A DNA stretch of 64,000 bases from Entonaema liquescens (taxonomy: Eukaryota; Ascomycota; Sordariomycetes; Xylariales; Xylariaceae), in the NCBI GenBank assembly GCA_902805475.1, contig CADCSX010000003.1:930001-994000 (forward strand). Reading direction: 5' to 3'. The number at the start of each line of letters is the position of its first letter. The first letter of the stretch is position 1. Position numbers and translations under genes: made by a program. The notes under the pieces are model-generated. The model did not search any database. It saw nothing but the letters and a program-made list of their open reading frames with translations, and had not been told where the DNA came from. Positions 33,606 to 45,395 of this stretch are shown in pieces.

Positions 33606-35274
33606 CTACAAGCAGACCCCGCCATCAGAATCGGAATCGGAATCGGGGTCAAGTCCGCCCACAGCTTCATATTGAGGCTCGGGGCTCGACGAATTATCAT
33701 GGTCGAAAGAGGGGCTACTCGATTCATCGACAGTATGCGATAGCGATTCAGCGACGGAGGTGTCTTCCGCTATGTCAGAGTCTGCGAACCCTATTAGCTT
33801 TTTGCCACGAGCTTGGGGATACATCAGGTGATCAACGAGACATACCATAGCTCGAACTTGTCAGCTGTCTTTCGAGAGCATTCTCTTCGACGCGCACCAG
33901 ATCTGTAGGAAGCGCTCTCGTCGAAACAGTAATCCCAGTTCGCGAATCGGGGTGCCACTGGAGTGGTCCTGCTTTCTGTATGATCTGCGCCAAGGCATCT
34001 TTCCTGATCGTTTCCAGCATCTTGTTCATTAGGTCCCGCTGTGTATTGTAGCCCGGATCTTTAGACCCATTAGTTAACGCCGGCACTCCCCAATTCAGAT
34101 ATATCTTCTGATGCGACTCGAGCTCCACAGGTCTGGACTTATGATGTCGAAAGTAGAGGTGGCAGCAATAGCATGCTGGCTTACTACATCCGATATAGCG
34201 ATCATTACCAACGTAACGAAGTTGCTTTGCGCAGAAATGCTCTAATATCTGTATTTCGGCATGGATATGTGGCTGTAAGCTTTTCTTGTCGTACTCGTCG
34301 CGGACTCGCTTTGCAATCTGAAATTTATGATTCAGGGACGCCAGAGCTTCTGTATATTCCTTCAATTTGGGGTCGTCGGCCGGCAACATCCGCTTCAAGA
34401 TACCGTCAAGCTCGGTAAGAGAGTCGGCCTGAGGTCGTGGGCTACTTGGTGGTGAACTAACCAAGCATATCTTACACTCGTCGAATAGGTGGTCTAGTTC
34501 GACCGAGTCTTCGATAATTTCTTTTGGTGCCCGTACGTGATGAGCCAACCTCCCCAACCAATGGCGTACCACGGCGAAAGGAGGCCCACGTTGATCAAAG
34601 CTAGTATTTTTATTATCGGGGTAGGTTTTATTCTCCAGCGAGCGAAACTCTGGTGTTTTCCGTTGGTCATAAGCTTTGAAGCATATATCTGTTATATGCT
34701 TTGTTTCGTTTGGAATGAATTGCTGTAGCCATTCTGCCAATTGGGGATCTGTAATATTTAATATATGTGTAACTTAGATCGCGTAACTTGATGGTAAGAA
34801 CTAACCTCCTACTTGTTTTATTGCCTTCGATAGTAACTTGGCCTCCTTTTTCACTCTGTGCTCAGCATATTTTATGCATGCGTCGGTGAATTCCACCTCG
34901 AGAGTACTCCTTTGCTCTTCTCTAAGCGTAATGATACGACGTATTTTCCCCAGGGATGACTTGAGAAACTCTAGGTTTCTTTTGCCCGCGCGGGGTGTGT
35001 TTGAAGCAATCCAGAAGACGTGGCATTGGTCGTTATCCTCAAGAGCAACGGACGAAGTCATATCACCACCCTTGTCGTAGTCGCAAAGGTAAGCAAGGTT
35101 CCGAAGCAGCCTCCTACGTCTGCCTTGACTGGCATCATCATCTTGGGGAGCGGAAGTGTGCGTTCCCCGTGTCTGCCCAAGGACCCTCGACAGAATCAGG
35201 GGTTCGTAGAATCGATGAAGCAATTTCGAGTAGGGGTCCGTCCTTACCTTTCCCGATGTCTTTGCAGGCCCCAT
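33606..35274 (-). CDS. OTT_1508-type nucleic acid/nucleotide deaminase-like protein
   Basis: A fungal protein of the deaminase superfamily. Coding exons (complement) are 34806-35274, 33846-34748 and 33606-33781, giving 515 aa. The zinc-binding catalytic signature is split as usual: HAEIQILEHF (His plus catalytic Glu), then GCSKPACYCC (Cys ligands) about 25 residues later, at residues about 345-385. The N-terminal 300 residues are helical and charged without a known domain; the C-terminus is an acidic Ser/Asp tail (DPDSDSDSDGG). ATG at 35274 was chosen as the first ATG of the frame. The last acceptor (33782) was chosen because the branch-like CTAAT then sits at a normal distance. OTT_1508-like proteins are expanded in fungi and considered related to bacterial toxin deaminases. 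The substrate (RNA, DNA or free base) is unknown. Confidence 0.8.
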
Positions 35275-36474
35275 TGTCACCGACTCTCTTGGAAATCAGC
35301 ATATCATCCAAAGATCAGAAGTTGATAATGACGGATATGAATTAAGATGGTCTTGTCGTTACGACCCGAAAATCTCATCCCGTCCATGACTCCATTGTGC
35401 GACCATATATGTATTTCGAGTCAACCGGTGTAGTAGCCGTGCCACCAACCGGGCACTCAAGCGCGTATCCAGCTCCGGTTCAATCATATAAAAGGCCAAC
35501 ATCATGCATGCTCCCTCCAATCACTTACGGTGACTCGTTTTCAGACCGGAGAAAAGCTACACAGTACGCCCTTTATTCTCGAGGGGAAGTTACACGGGCG
35601 GTAGGCTGCGGTTGGAGTCATCAGGATATGTGATAGATCATTATTACTCGATATGAAGTTCCACAGGATCGGGGAAACAGGCACGTCTGTTTTGACCGCC
35701 AGTAATAGGTCTTAAAGTGCCTTGATACCGTACATTGTGATCTATTATTATACGGTATCATAATCGTTATGAGGGACAGATTCTGCCTCTACGGTGAGAG
35801 TTTTGGTTTGTGAGAGCTATTACTGCCAGCGGAACCTCAGAGGTAACCCTTGGTATTCCAAACTACGTATAGAGTGACGGGTGGCCAGTTAGTGGATGTC
35901 CCAAGTACCTACGTGTTACGATTGATGATATTTTAACGCCTACTCCTTTTCAACTCTAGGTGGACTCTAGACCTTTTATTTGCAAGTAATAAATGATGAT
36001 TTGGTAGCGACCTTCAGCCTCATTGGTAACACTTCTATTAATGCCGTTCGCTTAACGCAACCTTCGTCTCCTGATACTAGAGTCCATCGTGTGCTCCACA
36101 CCAAATGATGGCAAGTCAATTCTATAGGCGACATCAAAGAGGAAGGATGACGTTTGGTCAATGTCATAGATTTAATTTAATTCAAATCGGGATACCTGCG
36201 GATACGAAGTACAATTCGTGAATTAACCCCTTATTCTGATATGTCAAACATAACTACAGACTCACAAGGGTCCCGTCCATACCTACACCCTATATTTCTC
36301 TATGATGAAGGTATTTGACCATGAAAATGTCAAATGGCAGGGCTATTATATTGCAACAAAATCAGGTATATATGTAAGCAAAAATTAGCGATTTGTATAT
36401 TTCAATTACAATCTATCATGCGTGGGTGGGAAGGTAAAAAAAAAAAAGAAATAAAAAATAAAAAGATTGTGAAT
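35275..36474. other. Intergenic upstream of the deaminase-like gene
   Basis: Promoter side of the deaminase-like gene, then AT-rich sequence ending in the A/T-rich tract at 36436-36465. No gene is seen. Confidence 0.4.
36436..36465 (-). terminator. T-rich tract downstream of the tRNA-like element
   Basis: Runs of five, six and more than ten T on the minus strand begin about 10 nt after the tRNA-like 3' end. This is consistent with RNA polymerase III termination. Confidence 0.35.
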
Positions 36475-36626
36475 TGGCCATCTGGGGAATCGAACCCCAG
36501 GGCCTAGCGATACTTCATAATGATATTGTATAAGTATACAGTAGTTGGTAGAGAATAGGTTTTAGGTGTAGCGGAGAAAGCAGATATGAATAATTCGCTA
36601 GGCCGTACCAACACGGCCATTGACCA
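36475..36626 (-). tRNA. tRNA-like element, possibly intron-containing or a pseudogene
   Basis: On the minus strand the 3' part is a textbook T-arm (TGGGG-TTCGATT-CCCCA, B-box GGTTCGATTCC) followed by GATGGCCA. The 5' part gives a perfect D-stem (GCCG/CGGC) with a GG-bearing loop, then TAGCG, which pairs with CGCTA just before the T-arm. Between these anticodon-stem halves lie about 80 nt that would be an intron. Directly downstream are long T runs, as in a Pol III terminator. Against a functional gene: the acceptor stem pairs imperfectly (T-G and A-A) and the anticodon loop lacks U33, so no amino acid is assigned. Confidence 0.35.
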
Positions 36627-37450
36627 TTTGTTAGATACCCCATATGCTGCTTTGACTTATAAGGCCTCGTTTGGCGTGGAAAAATATTGGGCGTGGAGGT
36701 GGCTTGGGAGAAAAACGACGGTAGCTCCAAGTTCCGCACCGATGTGGCTTGATGAAATATGTTGAGCCCAAAGGTTTGTAGAGTTTGCTCGAATTCGGGT
36801 ATAGGGTGAACCTTATCTGGAGGAATGCCTCTACCGCCGCGCCCATGCGCATGTCTGATCTCACATATGTCACCTATGTCTTCGGAGATTGTGCTTGTAT
36901 ATCTGAAAGTTGAATGAGAGGAACGACTAGACGGTGCATACAATCTAGCAAGCCATCTCGTTAGTATCACCCTGGACTTCTTGAAGGATTGGAAATATAT
37001 ACACGAAAGTTGTATGATACTAATCGCTCCAGATGGTCTCCCTGGAAGCTGATCTACATACAACAGCCCGATAATGAAAAAGCCTTAGTTTTCATTTTGG
37101 GTGATATGTCTGTTAAGATATAAGAAAAGGTAAAATTATCGTAGTAAAGTACTTGACGTCGTTGCTTTCATTGCACTTTCTTTATAAGATCCATTTGTTA
37201 TACCTATTATTTACAAGTTCCTTCCCTCCTTGTGCCAAGAGTCGCTAGATATAGTGAATCTAGAATATAGTTTAGCCAGCGTGACTTCTTTTTTGTCTTT
37301 TTAAAAGTGCTGGCTCCTCCTATTTTATGCAGCTCTTCATTTCGTCTCTGGGGGACCTGGTAGGTACTGTCTACTATCAGGTCTCCGGACAACTTGAATA
37401 CTCAGATATAATACATAGTCTTATCCACATCAATATACCAGTCTCAGGTA

Positions 37451-37762
37451 TTAGTGCTATTTATACAAGTTTAACGTAGTATCTTTAAAAGGATATTGCG
37501 TATTAATTAAAGAAACGGGTAATAATTAAAGATAACGTATTAAATTTTAAATATTAATAAAAAATTATTTCGACTTTTATTAATTTTGGAAAAAGAAAAA
37601 AAATAATGAAAATTTATGAAATATTATAAAATATATTAAAATATATGGAAAATACGCTTATTCGGAAGTATTTCGATTAAATCTCAAATCTTATCCGTTT
37701 TTTTAATTAATGTATAGCATTTTTTTAAGGGTATTACGTCGAACTTGTATAGATAGCACTAA
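37451..37762 (-). mobile_element. 312-bp MITE, copy 2 (RIP-decayed, inverted)
   Basis: It has the same length and TA flanks as the other copies, but its core aligns to the reverse complement of copy 1. Almost every difference is G to A or C to T: the nested palindrome AGCACCCCC has become AGTATCTTT-like, and GGGCAATAATTAGGG reads GGGTAATAATTAAAG. There are no indels. The pattern is that of repeat-induced point mutation. Confidence 0.88.
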
Positions 37763-38619
37763 TAGTAGATCTATATTCGTGGAGCGACTATGCTATCTTG
37801 CTATTTCCTCTCCGCCTCATAACAAGTACCTACTGCTTACGGCAATATGATCACTCCTCCCGTTCTTGGCGAAAAATACAACTTCAAATTATTCTACCTG
37901 CCTAGTTACGTCAACTGTGGCTATCTTACTAATTCTATTAGTATGTAGTCCAGAGATGTGTTAATATTTGGCAATGACGGTAAGTTCCCATAGTTGTGTA
38001 TTCAAGCTCATTTGTCTTTCAATGCCACGCTACACTATCAGTAACTACCTAGGTACATTGAAGTAAGAATGATTCTTCATCACCCAGAGGGTGAACTTTC
38101 AGTTCATTCGGCAAATATCTCGTAGACCAAAATCTAAGGCTGGATGTGTTCGAGCCGGCTTACCTTACCCTCAGATCTTCATTGACTCATGTGGCGACAC
38201 GTCTATTGTTGCCGAGGCTGTCACTATTAAAAAACATGGTTCGCTCAAAATGTGGTAGACTGACGATCAACAATACGACTTTTCGACTTCCTATACTCTG
38301 CCAGGGTCTTGGAGGTTCTTGTAGATCGCCTTGCTGTTTGTGGCCGAAATGGTACATTGCTGTGTCATTAGCCACTTCACATGACCCGAGGGTGAGACCA
38401 CCTCCACGACGACATGGGTTCATTGCCGTTTCCGTCCTCTTCTCAACAAATCTCACCAACGGGATCGCCATCACAAACTTTTCTCCCCGCTTTGAAAAGG
38501 GCGAATTGTTTCCGCCAAGACAATATTTGGCATGCGGCCATACGTACAACTTGCTGGTAACGAGCCATGGTAGAGCCAACCGTATATTGTGGTCAAGTTT
38601 CTTTATGGGTGGATGGTTA

Positions 38620-38931
38620 TTAGTGCTGTTTACACAAGTTCGACGTAGCACTCCTAAAGGGGTGCTGCGTATTGATTAAGGAAACGGGCAAGATTCGGGA
38701 TTTAACCGAAATATTTCCGAATAAGCGTATTTCCTACGTATTTTGATATATTTTATAATATTTTATAAAATTTTATTATTCTTTTTCCTTTTCCAGAATT
38801 AACAAAGGTCGGAATAACTTCTTATTAGTATTCAAAATTTAGTACGTTATTCCTAATTATTGTCCGTTTCCTTAATCAATGCGCAGCACCCCTTTAGGGG
38901 TGCTACGTCGAACTTGTATAGACAGCACTAA
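38620..38931 (+). mobile_element. 312-bp MITE, copy 3
   Basis: It has the same orientation as copy 1 and the same length, with TA flanks (38618-38619, 38932-38933). It differs by scattered C/T and G/A transitions. The nested palindrome remains nearly intact on both ends. It lies 0.86 kb from copy 2 in opposite orientation. Confidence 0.9.
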
Positions 38932-40768
38932 TACCTAATACTGTTGTTGCTTTGGTGCCCGATCCGGCCTCACGGCCACTGGACCCGTATAGGCAGCTTT
39001 TGCGCCTCTAGACGGACGCCCAAGTATTTGTCTGTAATTTTCTAGAAGGTTACCTTCTTGTCGTTATCGACGAGGGTTTTTACGAAGGCTTCTATTTATG
39101 ACCAAGCTAGTCAAATGACGTTTTAATACGAGGTGTATAAATGTTGACATTATCATGCTCTTGACCAGCCGCCTGGGAATTATCAAAAAGATCAGTTGGC
39201 CTATTTTACGACGGACGAGAGTGCACGGATATAACCCCCCATCAAGATCTTACCATTATAACAAGATAAATCTGTCAGTATACGAGTGGATATATATGTG
39301 GCTGCGGCACAATATGCTACCTTCTGTCCCCCAACAGGGCTGTTATAATGCGAGCCAAGCCCAACCAGCCACGAATTAATTCAAGGCTAAGCCAGGAATA
39401 CGATACACTGCTTTCACATGGTCAGATTCGTTGGGTTGACAAAAAAGAATAGCAAATACAACTAAGGATGAAAGAAATCATTAACCTAATCCTCACTTGG
39501 GAATCAGATCAGATCCAACAGATTTGAAGGAGACAAGCTGACAGCAGAAAAGATCGTCACTTTTTCTGTTATTTGTAGCAAGTGGACTTGAGTAGAGATT
39601 TTATCCTGTTAGTCTGCGGCGCGCAAATTGCTATTCTGGGACCAATAAGGAGGCGTCGACTCCTCCCGCTTCCTCCCTGTGTAGATGGAGCAGGCGAAGG
39701 AGGTTAAGGAGGGTACCGTATTGATGAAAGCGGTCGTACTAAAATGCAAATATGTTGCATAGAATAGAAAATAACTGGCCCCAACTAACCAACTAGAAAA
39801 CTAGAAAATCAACTAGTGAGTCCGGGGTAAACGATGGCACGTTACACTAGGCCAATAGAGTAAGGTATCTGCTGTTCCTTCGGTGCGTTTCAAGCACTCC
39901 ACCTGCCACATCGGGTCGTTGAAACAAGGCCTATGGGCGGATCTTGGCGGCCCTGTGGTTTAAGCCAGGGGCCGTATACGGGCTGTGGTTGGTTCCTCCA
40001 TCTAAATGCAGGGACGACAGGGACAGCAGGGACAACAGGGACGAAAAACTTTAATGTGAACAACGCAACCGCGCATGAGATGAAAGGAAAGAGAGTGATG
40101 AGTGATGAGACTTCCGCTGTAACTTCGGCCATTCACAGTTAAGGCTGGCACCTCCCCTTGCTTGGATGTACCTGGCAATACATACATGTAGACCTAGCTT
40201 AATCTTGCCCCAATCTAACCAATTCAAGGGGGAAAGCCCCTTCTAAAGTTGTGGCTTTCTCGAAAGTCCATGATCTCCCCATTACGCCCTATTACATGCG
40301 CCTCTCGTCGTACATTCGTACCGCACGGCAGGTGAAAGGAACATGGGTTAGTTTGAAGTCTCGGGCAATTAAGCCTGTCATAAGCCATCTCTTATCCTGT
40401 CTATTTACGTCTGTACCCCCCGGTTTTTTTGTCGATCATCTATACTTATACCGTAAGGTACATTATCGCCGAACCGTAGATCAAGCCCCCATCTTCTACC
40501 GACCTTCTAAGAAAGTTGCATCACATCCCGATCTCATCTATAAAACATAACCTGCCCTCCCCATCTTCCCCCCAACTTTGTAATTTAAACAGTATCCATA
40601 CCGAGGTAGCTAAAAAAGGTGCTTCGACCTGTAAATATCTGAAAAAGGGTTTCATCCCCCCCTTATAAACATTACACTCGCTTCGACAACTTTTCGCTCG
40701 CTACCTACCTCAAGGAATAATATAACCAAACCAACCAAACAACACAACAACAAAGAAGTTATTTAATA

Positions 40769-41711
40769 ATGGCACCTCTACGCGTGCTCGCTCTCCCGGC
40801 TCTCGCCGCCGTCGCCGCCGCCATCAACGTAGCAGACTACGTCCCGGCCTGCGGACCGCCGTGTATCACCGAGACCGTCGACAAGCACACCACTTGCGAC
40901 GAGGGAGACAACAGGTGCATCTGCGCCTCCGTCTACACCGTCAAGCGTGACGGCGAGATCTGCCTCCGACAGGAGTGCTCCACCACCGACTATGGTATGT
41001 CTCTATCTGTAACCAACTTCGAAAATAAAATGAAAAAGAAAAAAAAAACTAATTTGGAATACAGGCGCTGTCATGAAGGGTATCGATGAGTTCTGCGCCG
41101 ACGTCGCCGCCGGCCCCAGCGACCCGACCCCGACCCCGACTACCAGCTCCACCGCTGAACCTGAGCCTACTACTAGCTCCACTGCTGAGCCTGAGCCTGA
41201 ACCTACCACCAGCTCTACCCCCGGCTACCCTACGGAGCCGCAGCCCACTACATCGACGGAGGCTCCTCCCTCCTCCAGCACTCCCGAGGGCTACCCTACT
41301 GAGTCTCCCTCCAGCTCTAGCCCTAGCTCCAGCCCCAGCTCTACTGAGGGTTACCCCACCGAGTCCGAGACTCCTTCTAGCTATGAGACCGCTCCCCCGT
41401 CTTCCTCTACTCCCGCCCCTCCTGTTTCTTCGGGAACTGGCTACCCTACCGTGCCCACCGGAACCGGTGTCCCTACCACCCCCGTTCCCCCGGGATCCAG
41501 CACCCCCGCTCCCAGTGGCCCCTCTTCCGGCGGCCAGGTCCCTACCGGACCTTCCTCCGTCCCTCAGGGCTACCCCTCGAGCAGCGCTCCCGGTGGTGGC
41601 GCCAGCACGACTCCCGTCGCCCCCGGTGCCGGTGCCCACGTCGAGGCCCGCCTCGGTGCCAGCGTCGCCGCTCTCGTCATCGCCAGCGGAATCATGTACT
41701 TCGCTTTCTAA
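40769..41711 (+). CDS. CFEM-domain GPI-anchored cell-surface protein
   Basis: A fungal extracellular CFEM protein. Exons are 40769-40994 and 41065-41711, giving 290 aa. The signal peptide is MAPLRVLALPALAAVAAA. The CFEM domain follows at residues about 20-98 with eight cysteines (PAC, PPC, TTC, RCIC, ICLRQEC, EFC), the last in exon 2. Residues about 100-260 are a Pro/Ser/Thr-rich stalk with PEPTTSST and GYPTE repeats, probably heavily O-glycosylated. The C-terminus is a hydrophobic GPI-attachment signal (GASVAALVIASGIMYFAF). CFEM proteins take part in haem/iron uptake, wall structure or host interaction; which applies here is unknown. The strong C-ending codon bias suggests high expression. 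Confidence 0.93.
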
Positions 41712-42058
41712 GCGGCGCCGTGTATTTTATGAGCTAGGTGGTGGTTGGTCTCATGGGAAAGCATATTTGTGTTGTTAGCTTATTAATGCCGTGGCTAGAA
41801 AATGGGAAATGGTTTTTGTTTTGTACATGCATATATACGTACTATCGGCCGCAACCTCCTAGTTGAGGGATGGGTCCTCTTCGCTTCTGAAAATTTGTAG
41901 ATAGCCTTTGTGTACATGCGTTTGGTTTAGGCATGTGAGTATATATTGAATACGTTTGCATCGTTCCATATACAAATATTAAATAAGAGTCCTGGTGGTG
42001 AAATCGTATGAAATGACTGACGCGCACTACACTATCCCGCAATATAGAATCATACCAG
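41712..42058. other. Intergenic between convergent genes
   Basis: 3' sequence of the CFEM gene and the STAND-N/ULD gene. Nothing further is seen. Confidence 0.4.
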
Positions 42059-44373
42059 TTAAACCCTCTCCTTGTCGTCTTCTTTGTTCTCCGCCGGTGA
42101 GAACATGTTAGTCAACATGTCCAGTTGGACGCCCAGTCCGAGTCCGACAGACATCTCCTCTTCCTCGAAGTTAATAATATCGACTTCCTCTTCGCCATCT
42201 CCTTCCATAGTATCTTCCTCATCTGACTGGGACTCATCCTTTGACAGGCGGGATGCTGTCTCCGTAAAGGACTTGGCACTTTTCGATCTGTCATCCGGAC
42301 CGAATCGCTGTTGACCGGCTAGGTTTATGGGAAATCTATTTATTAGCAGTGGTGGAGGTGGAAGCTGTACAAATAGAAACGCAACGAGGCCAGGACGAAC
42401 GGTATTTCTCCATATCGTGCGGGGGATAGCGGAGTTGTCGAGGCCGCTGAGACTGTACTGAGTCCGCTCAATATCGATACTATAGGGCGTTACTTCGAGT
42501 ATAGTTTGCTTAATAAGTCCATCTATACCCTATTGTGAACGAATAAGTAAGCTTCTATCGATTCTCTATTTATGACACTTAGGGAATGGGAGGTAAGCTT
42601 ACCTCCCACGTTCGACATAGTTCAAATGCGAACTGGAAATAATGATTGTTGTATTTCACGTGGATGGGCTCGACTGGGGACCCTAGCGAGAATATAACAA
42701 CAATGCTAGATTCTCCGCTCCCGAACTGCTGGTTTATCGCAACACAGTCCCTTGAATGGTTGCTTGAACGATTCGCTTTTGCCGTTACTCGGTCTACTTT
42801 CTCTCGCTGGGCGGAAGTAAGTGACGCATACTGAGCCCACACATCGTATCTTCTTGACGTGGCGAGTCGCTTGAGCTCATCAGCCAGCTTCCCGTGGCCA
42901 AAGGGGAGCTTACGAATGGTGTGGGAGTTACTCTCCACCAGGTACGCTTCGAGCTCTTGGTTCTCCCAGTACCGGACGTACTTATTCTGTTTCCTAAAAA
43001 TGCTTGATGCCCATGGAAGAGTACCAAGGTCCCCCAGAGATAGTTTAGGGGTGTCCCCTTTTTTACCCTTGAAGCGTATTGTGTAGTTTTGTAGAATATT
43101 CTTCTCCTTGTCGCCTGCATCTGTTGGGTTCGACAAAGCCGCTGGCTGGTCAACACCTGTGTTTATTGGCGGGCTTTTGATGCTTATTTGCGTTTGGGAA
43201 ACTCCAGTGGCCGTGTTAAACATACCCCGGTCTATAAATCGTCGAAGAGGTTCGCTTGACTTCAGACAGGCATTGTTGTAATTGATCTTGTGGCTCTCCC
43301 TTCCTAGACTACCGGGTGATGCGGCCCGAGCAATCTGGTTATTGTTGCTGCATGTAATTAACTCACGGGGCAATGCAGCGTCGATAGGCTAACTTACGCT
43401 GTACGAGGTGATGTGAGGTTATCGAGAGATTTGGAATTGACCTTCGGCGATTCTGGAGCGCAGGCCGGAGACATGGCCTTAAGTACACGATTGTTTGCTT
43501 TGCTGGATGACAGTGTACTTTTAATGTCCCTTTCGCTATCACTCTTCGTGTGAGGCGGTACCCTTGCGGGACTTGGATCAGGAATATTAAGAATAGGGTG
43601 TCTCCGCTTAGAGCTTGAGCTCCGGGACAAGGCTTCTTCTATGACGCTTGAAGAAGAAGGCTCAGTTAAGGATCCCCCGGTCTCACTCTTCTCGTTTATT
43701 CTTCTTCTTTCAGAGACTATTCTTTTAACATATGCTTCCCTCTCTGACAAAAGTTTGTCTAGGGCAGCCTGTAAGGCTACTTCCCTCTCATAAGCGTTGG
43801 GTGATCTAGCCGGAGCTCTGGTTGCGGGAAGTAAGTATATATTAAGCAGGCTAGTATTATAGGAGATACAAACGTCATTTTTGTCTTTGCAAGCTCCACG
43901 AGCCGTAGGTGAAAAAGTAAGCTAATTTTTAGCCATCCTAACTCTTCCTGGTGTTTTTTGATACGAGATCGTCGAAAGGGCCATGTGAGCTTTTGAATCC
44001 GACTCAGGGCCTTTAAACTTTGCAAATCTAATTCATCAAGGCTCACTTCACCACTGTCATCCTTTGGAACGCCCACGGCCTTGGCGATAAGATGGATAAT
44101 AGCGGTGTAGACTTGCTCGCATTGTAATGCTAATCGCTCTACCTGTTTTACTCCTGCATTGTTAGCAATTATCTTCCCATCCTGATCGGGTCTAATGAAT
44201 TCATCGAGCTGTCCTAAAGCAGAAGATGTTGCGCTGATATCGAATGCAATGTCCTGTAAATTTGCTCCTTCTTCAGGCACAGTCTCGATGTATATCTGTA
44301 GCGTTGTCGCGAACTTGATGCCAAATGCAGCAATGCCTACGACGGAGACAGCTGCTCCTAAGGGGCCCTCCAT
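42059..44373 (-). CDS. STAND N-terminal-like plus ubiquitin-like domain protein
   Basis: Coding exons (complement) are 43874-44373, 43398-43817, 42603-43347 and 42059-42529, giving 711 aa with phases closing. The N-terminal 185 residues (MEGPLGAAVSVVGIAAFGIKFATTLQIYIETVP) match the fungal helical domain often found at the front of NACHT/STAND proteins (PF17111-like). A charged coiled-coil segment and a Ser-rich linker follow. Near the C-terminus, IVVIFSLGSPVEPIHVKYNN, FELCRTWE, GIDGLIKQTILEVTP and AIPRTIWRNTVRPG resemble the fungal ULD-type ubiquitin-like domain. The tail is acidic (SDEEDTMEGDGEEE). No P-loop or NB-ARC/NACHT domain is seen. This architecture occurs in uncharacterised fungal proteins. 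A role in non-self signalling is only a guess. Confidence 0.75.
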
Positions 44374-45395
44374 CTGTTTCCAAAAATCGTCTTAGACCTG
44401 GTTATAGTAAGTATATGTTGACGAGCACGGTTGACGAGCACGTATAGATAGGAAAACAGAAACTGCAAACAAGAACTAGTTATAAACAGGAACATGGCGA
44501 GACATAATTCAACGGACCCAGCCTGGTAATCTATTGTTCCACAAGCCAACGCAAGTAAGACGGAGTGATAGGATATATGATACATGGGAAAAGCCACATG
44601 GCGTTCAGTGAGAGCGAATGGCCGAATGATGTCTACTTGATCTTGTTTGGAGTATTCAGCAGAAACAGGGGAGGGTATCTTTCAAATTTCCGAGATGTGA
44701 AAATTTTGAAAATGTTGAGACAATTGAAATAGTTGAAGTGTAAGGTGCCTTAATATGACTCACATTCTAAATACTAAGATCTGTAACACCGTCCAAGTCT
44801 ATACCTTCCTAGGTCGTTCTGTGCCTTCCATCTGGCGTATACATAATGTCATACCTATTAGATAATATATTATAATACCTATTAGGTGCACGAATGATTC
44901 AATGCTGTGAGAATCACATTACTTGTTTAGTATAACAGGTAGGTTTACTCAATGACTAAAGTGTTGTGCAAACCATGGTGTCGAAAACATCGAGCCAAAA
45001 TATTACCTCGGCAAAATGGCTGACGCTTTAGTTTCTAGGTCCAGCCCAACGAAAATAGCAAATTGTCATCGTGAATGTCTATTCACACTTATGTAAAAAC
45101 GATAAATAAAAGTGTATTCGTGTTCGTTATAATCGGGTTTGAGGCTTTTAGAATAGTTAAAGTCCGTCTCGGAATTACATCTACATAACGGACCCGACTT
45201 AGGTTCTCGATTTAGTGAACATGGTCTGGGGTAGGTATGTAGGCAGCTCTCTGCAACGCGGCCTGATTGAAAACGATATTTAAATGATGTTCTCTGCCCA
45301 CTTATCGCCAGCTTAACTCTTCGCAGCTTTAGAAACTAAACACCTTTAATCAGTCTAAACGGTCGTAACTCAATCATACCACCCCATAAATCATC
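44374..45395. other. Intergenic, divergent promoter region
   Basis: It lies between two genes pointing apart. AT-rich, with short direct repeats (TTGACGAGCACG twice at 44418-44440). No gene is seen. Confidence 0.4.

Larger units (their letters stand above)
36627..40768. other. 4.1-kb gene-poor region with two MITE copies
   Basis: MITE copies lie at 37451 and 38620. Elsewhere there are only overlapping chance frames (for example 38146-38679) without family resemblance, a GGGACRRCA-type short repeat at 40011-40043, and the CFEM gene promoter at the right end. Confidence 0.5.

Noticed and set aside
36515..37063. 182-codon minus-strand frame
   Set aside because: It overlaps the tRNA-like element, and its composition looks like translated non-coding DNA.
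38146..38679. Overlapping 177- and 154-codon frames on both strands beside MITE copy 3
   Set aside because: The plus-strand frame runs into the MITE, neither has family resemblance, and they are mutually exclusive.
13315..38931. MITE copies as CRISPR-like or LTR repeats
   Set aside because: Three dispersed elements with terminal inverted repeats and TA flanks fit a DNA transposon; there is no spacer array and no direct terminal repeat.
41049..41778. Long Arg/Gly-rich and Pro/Leu-rich frames overlapping the CFEM gene
   Set aside because: They are shadows produced by the repetitive Ser/Thr/Pro codons of the CFEM stalk.
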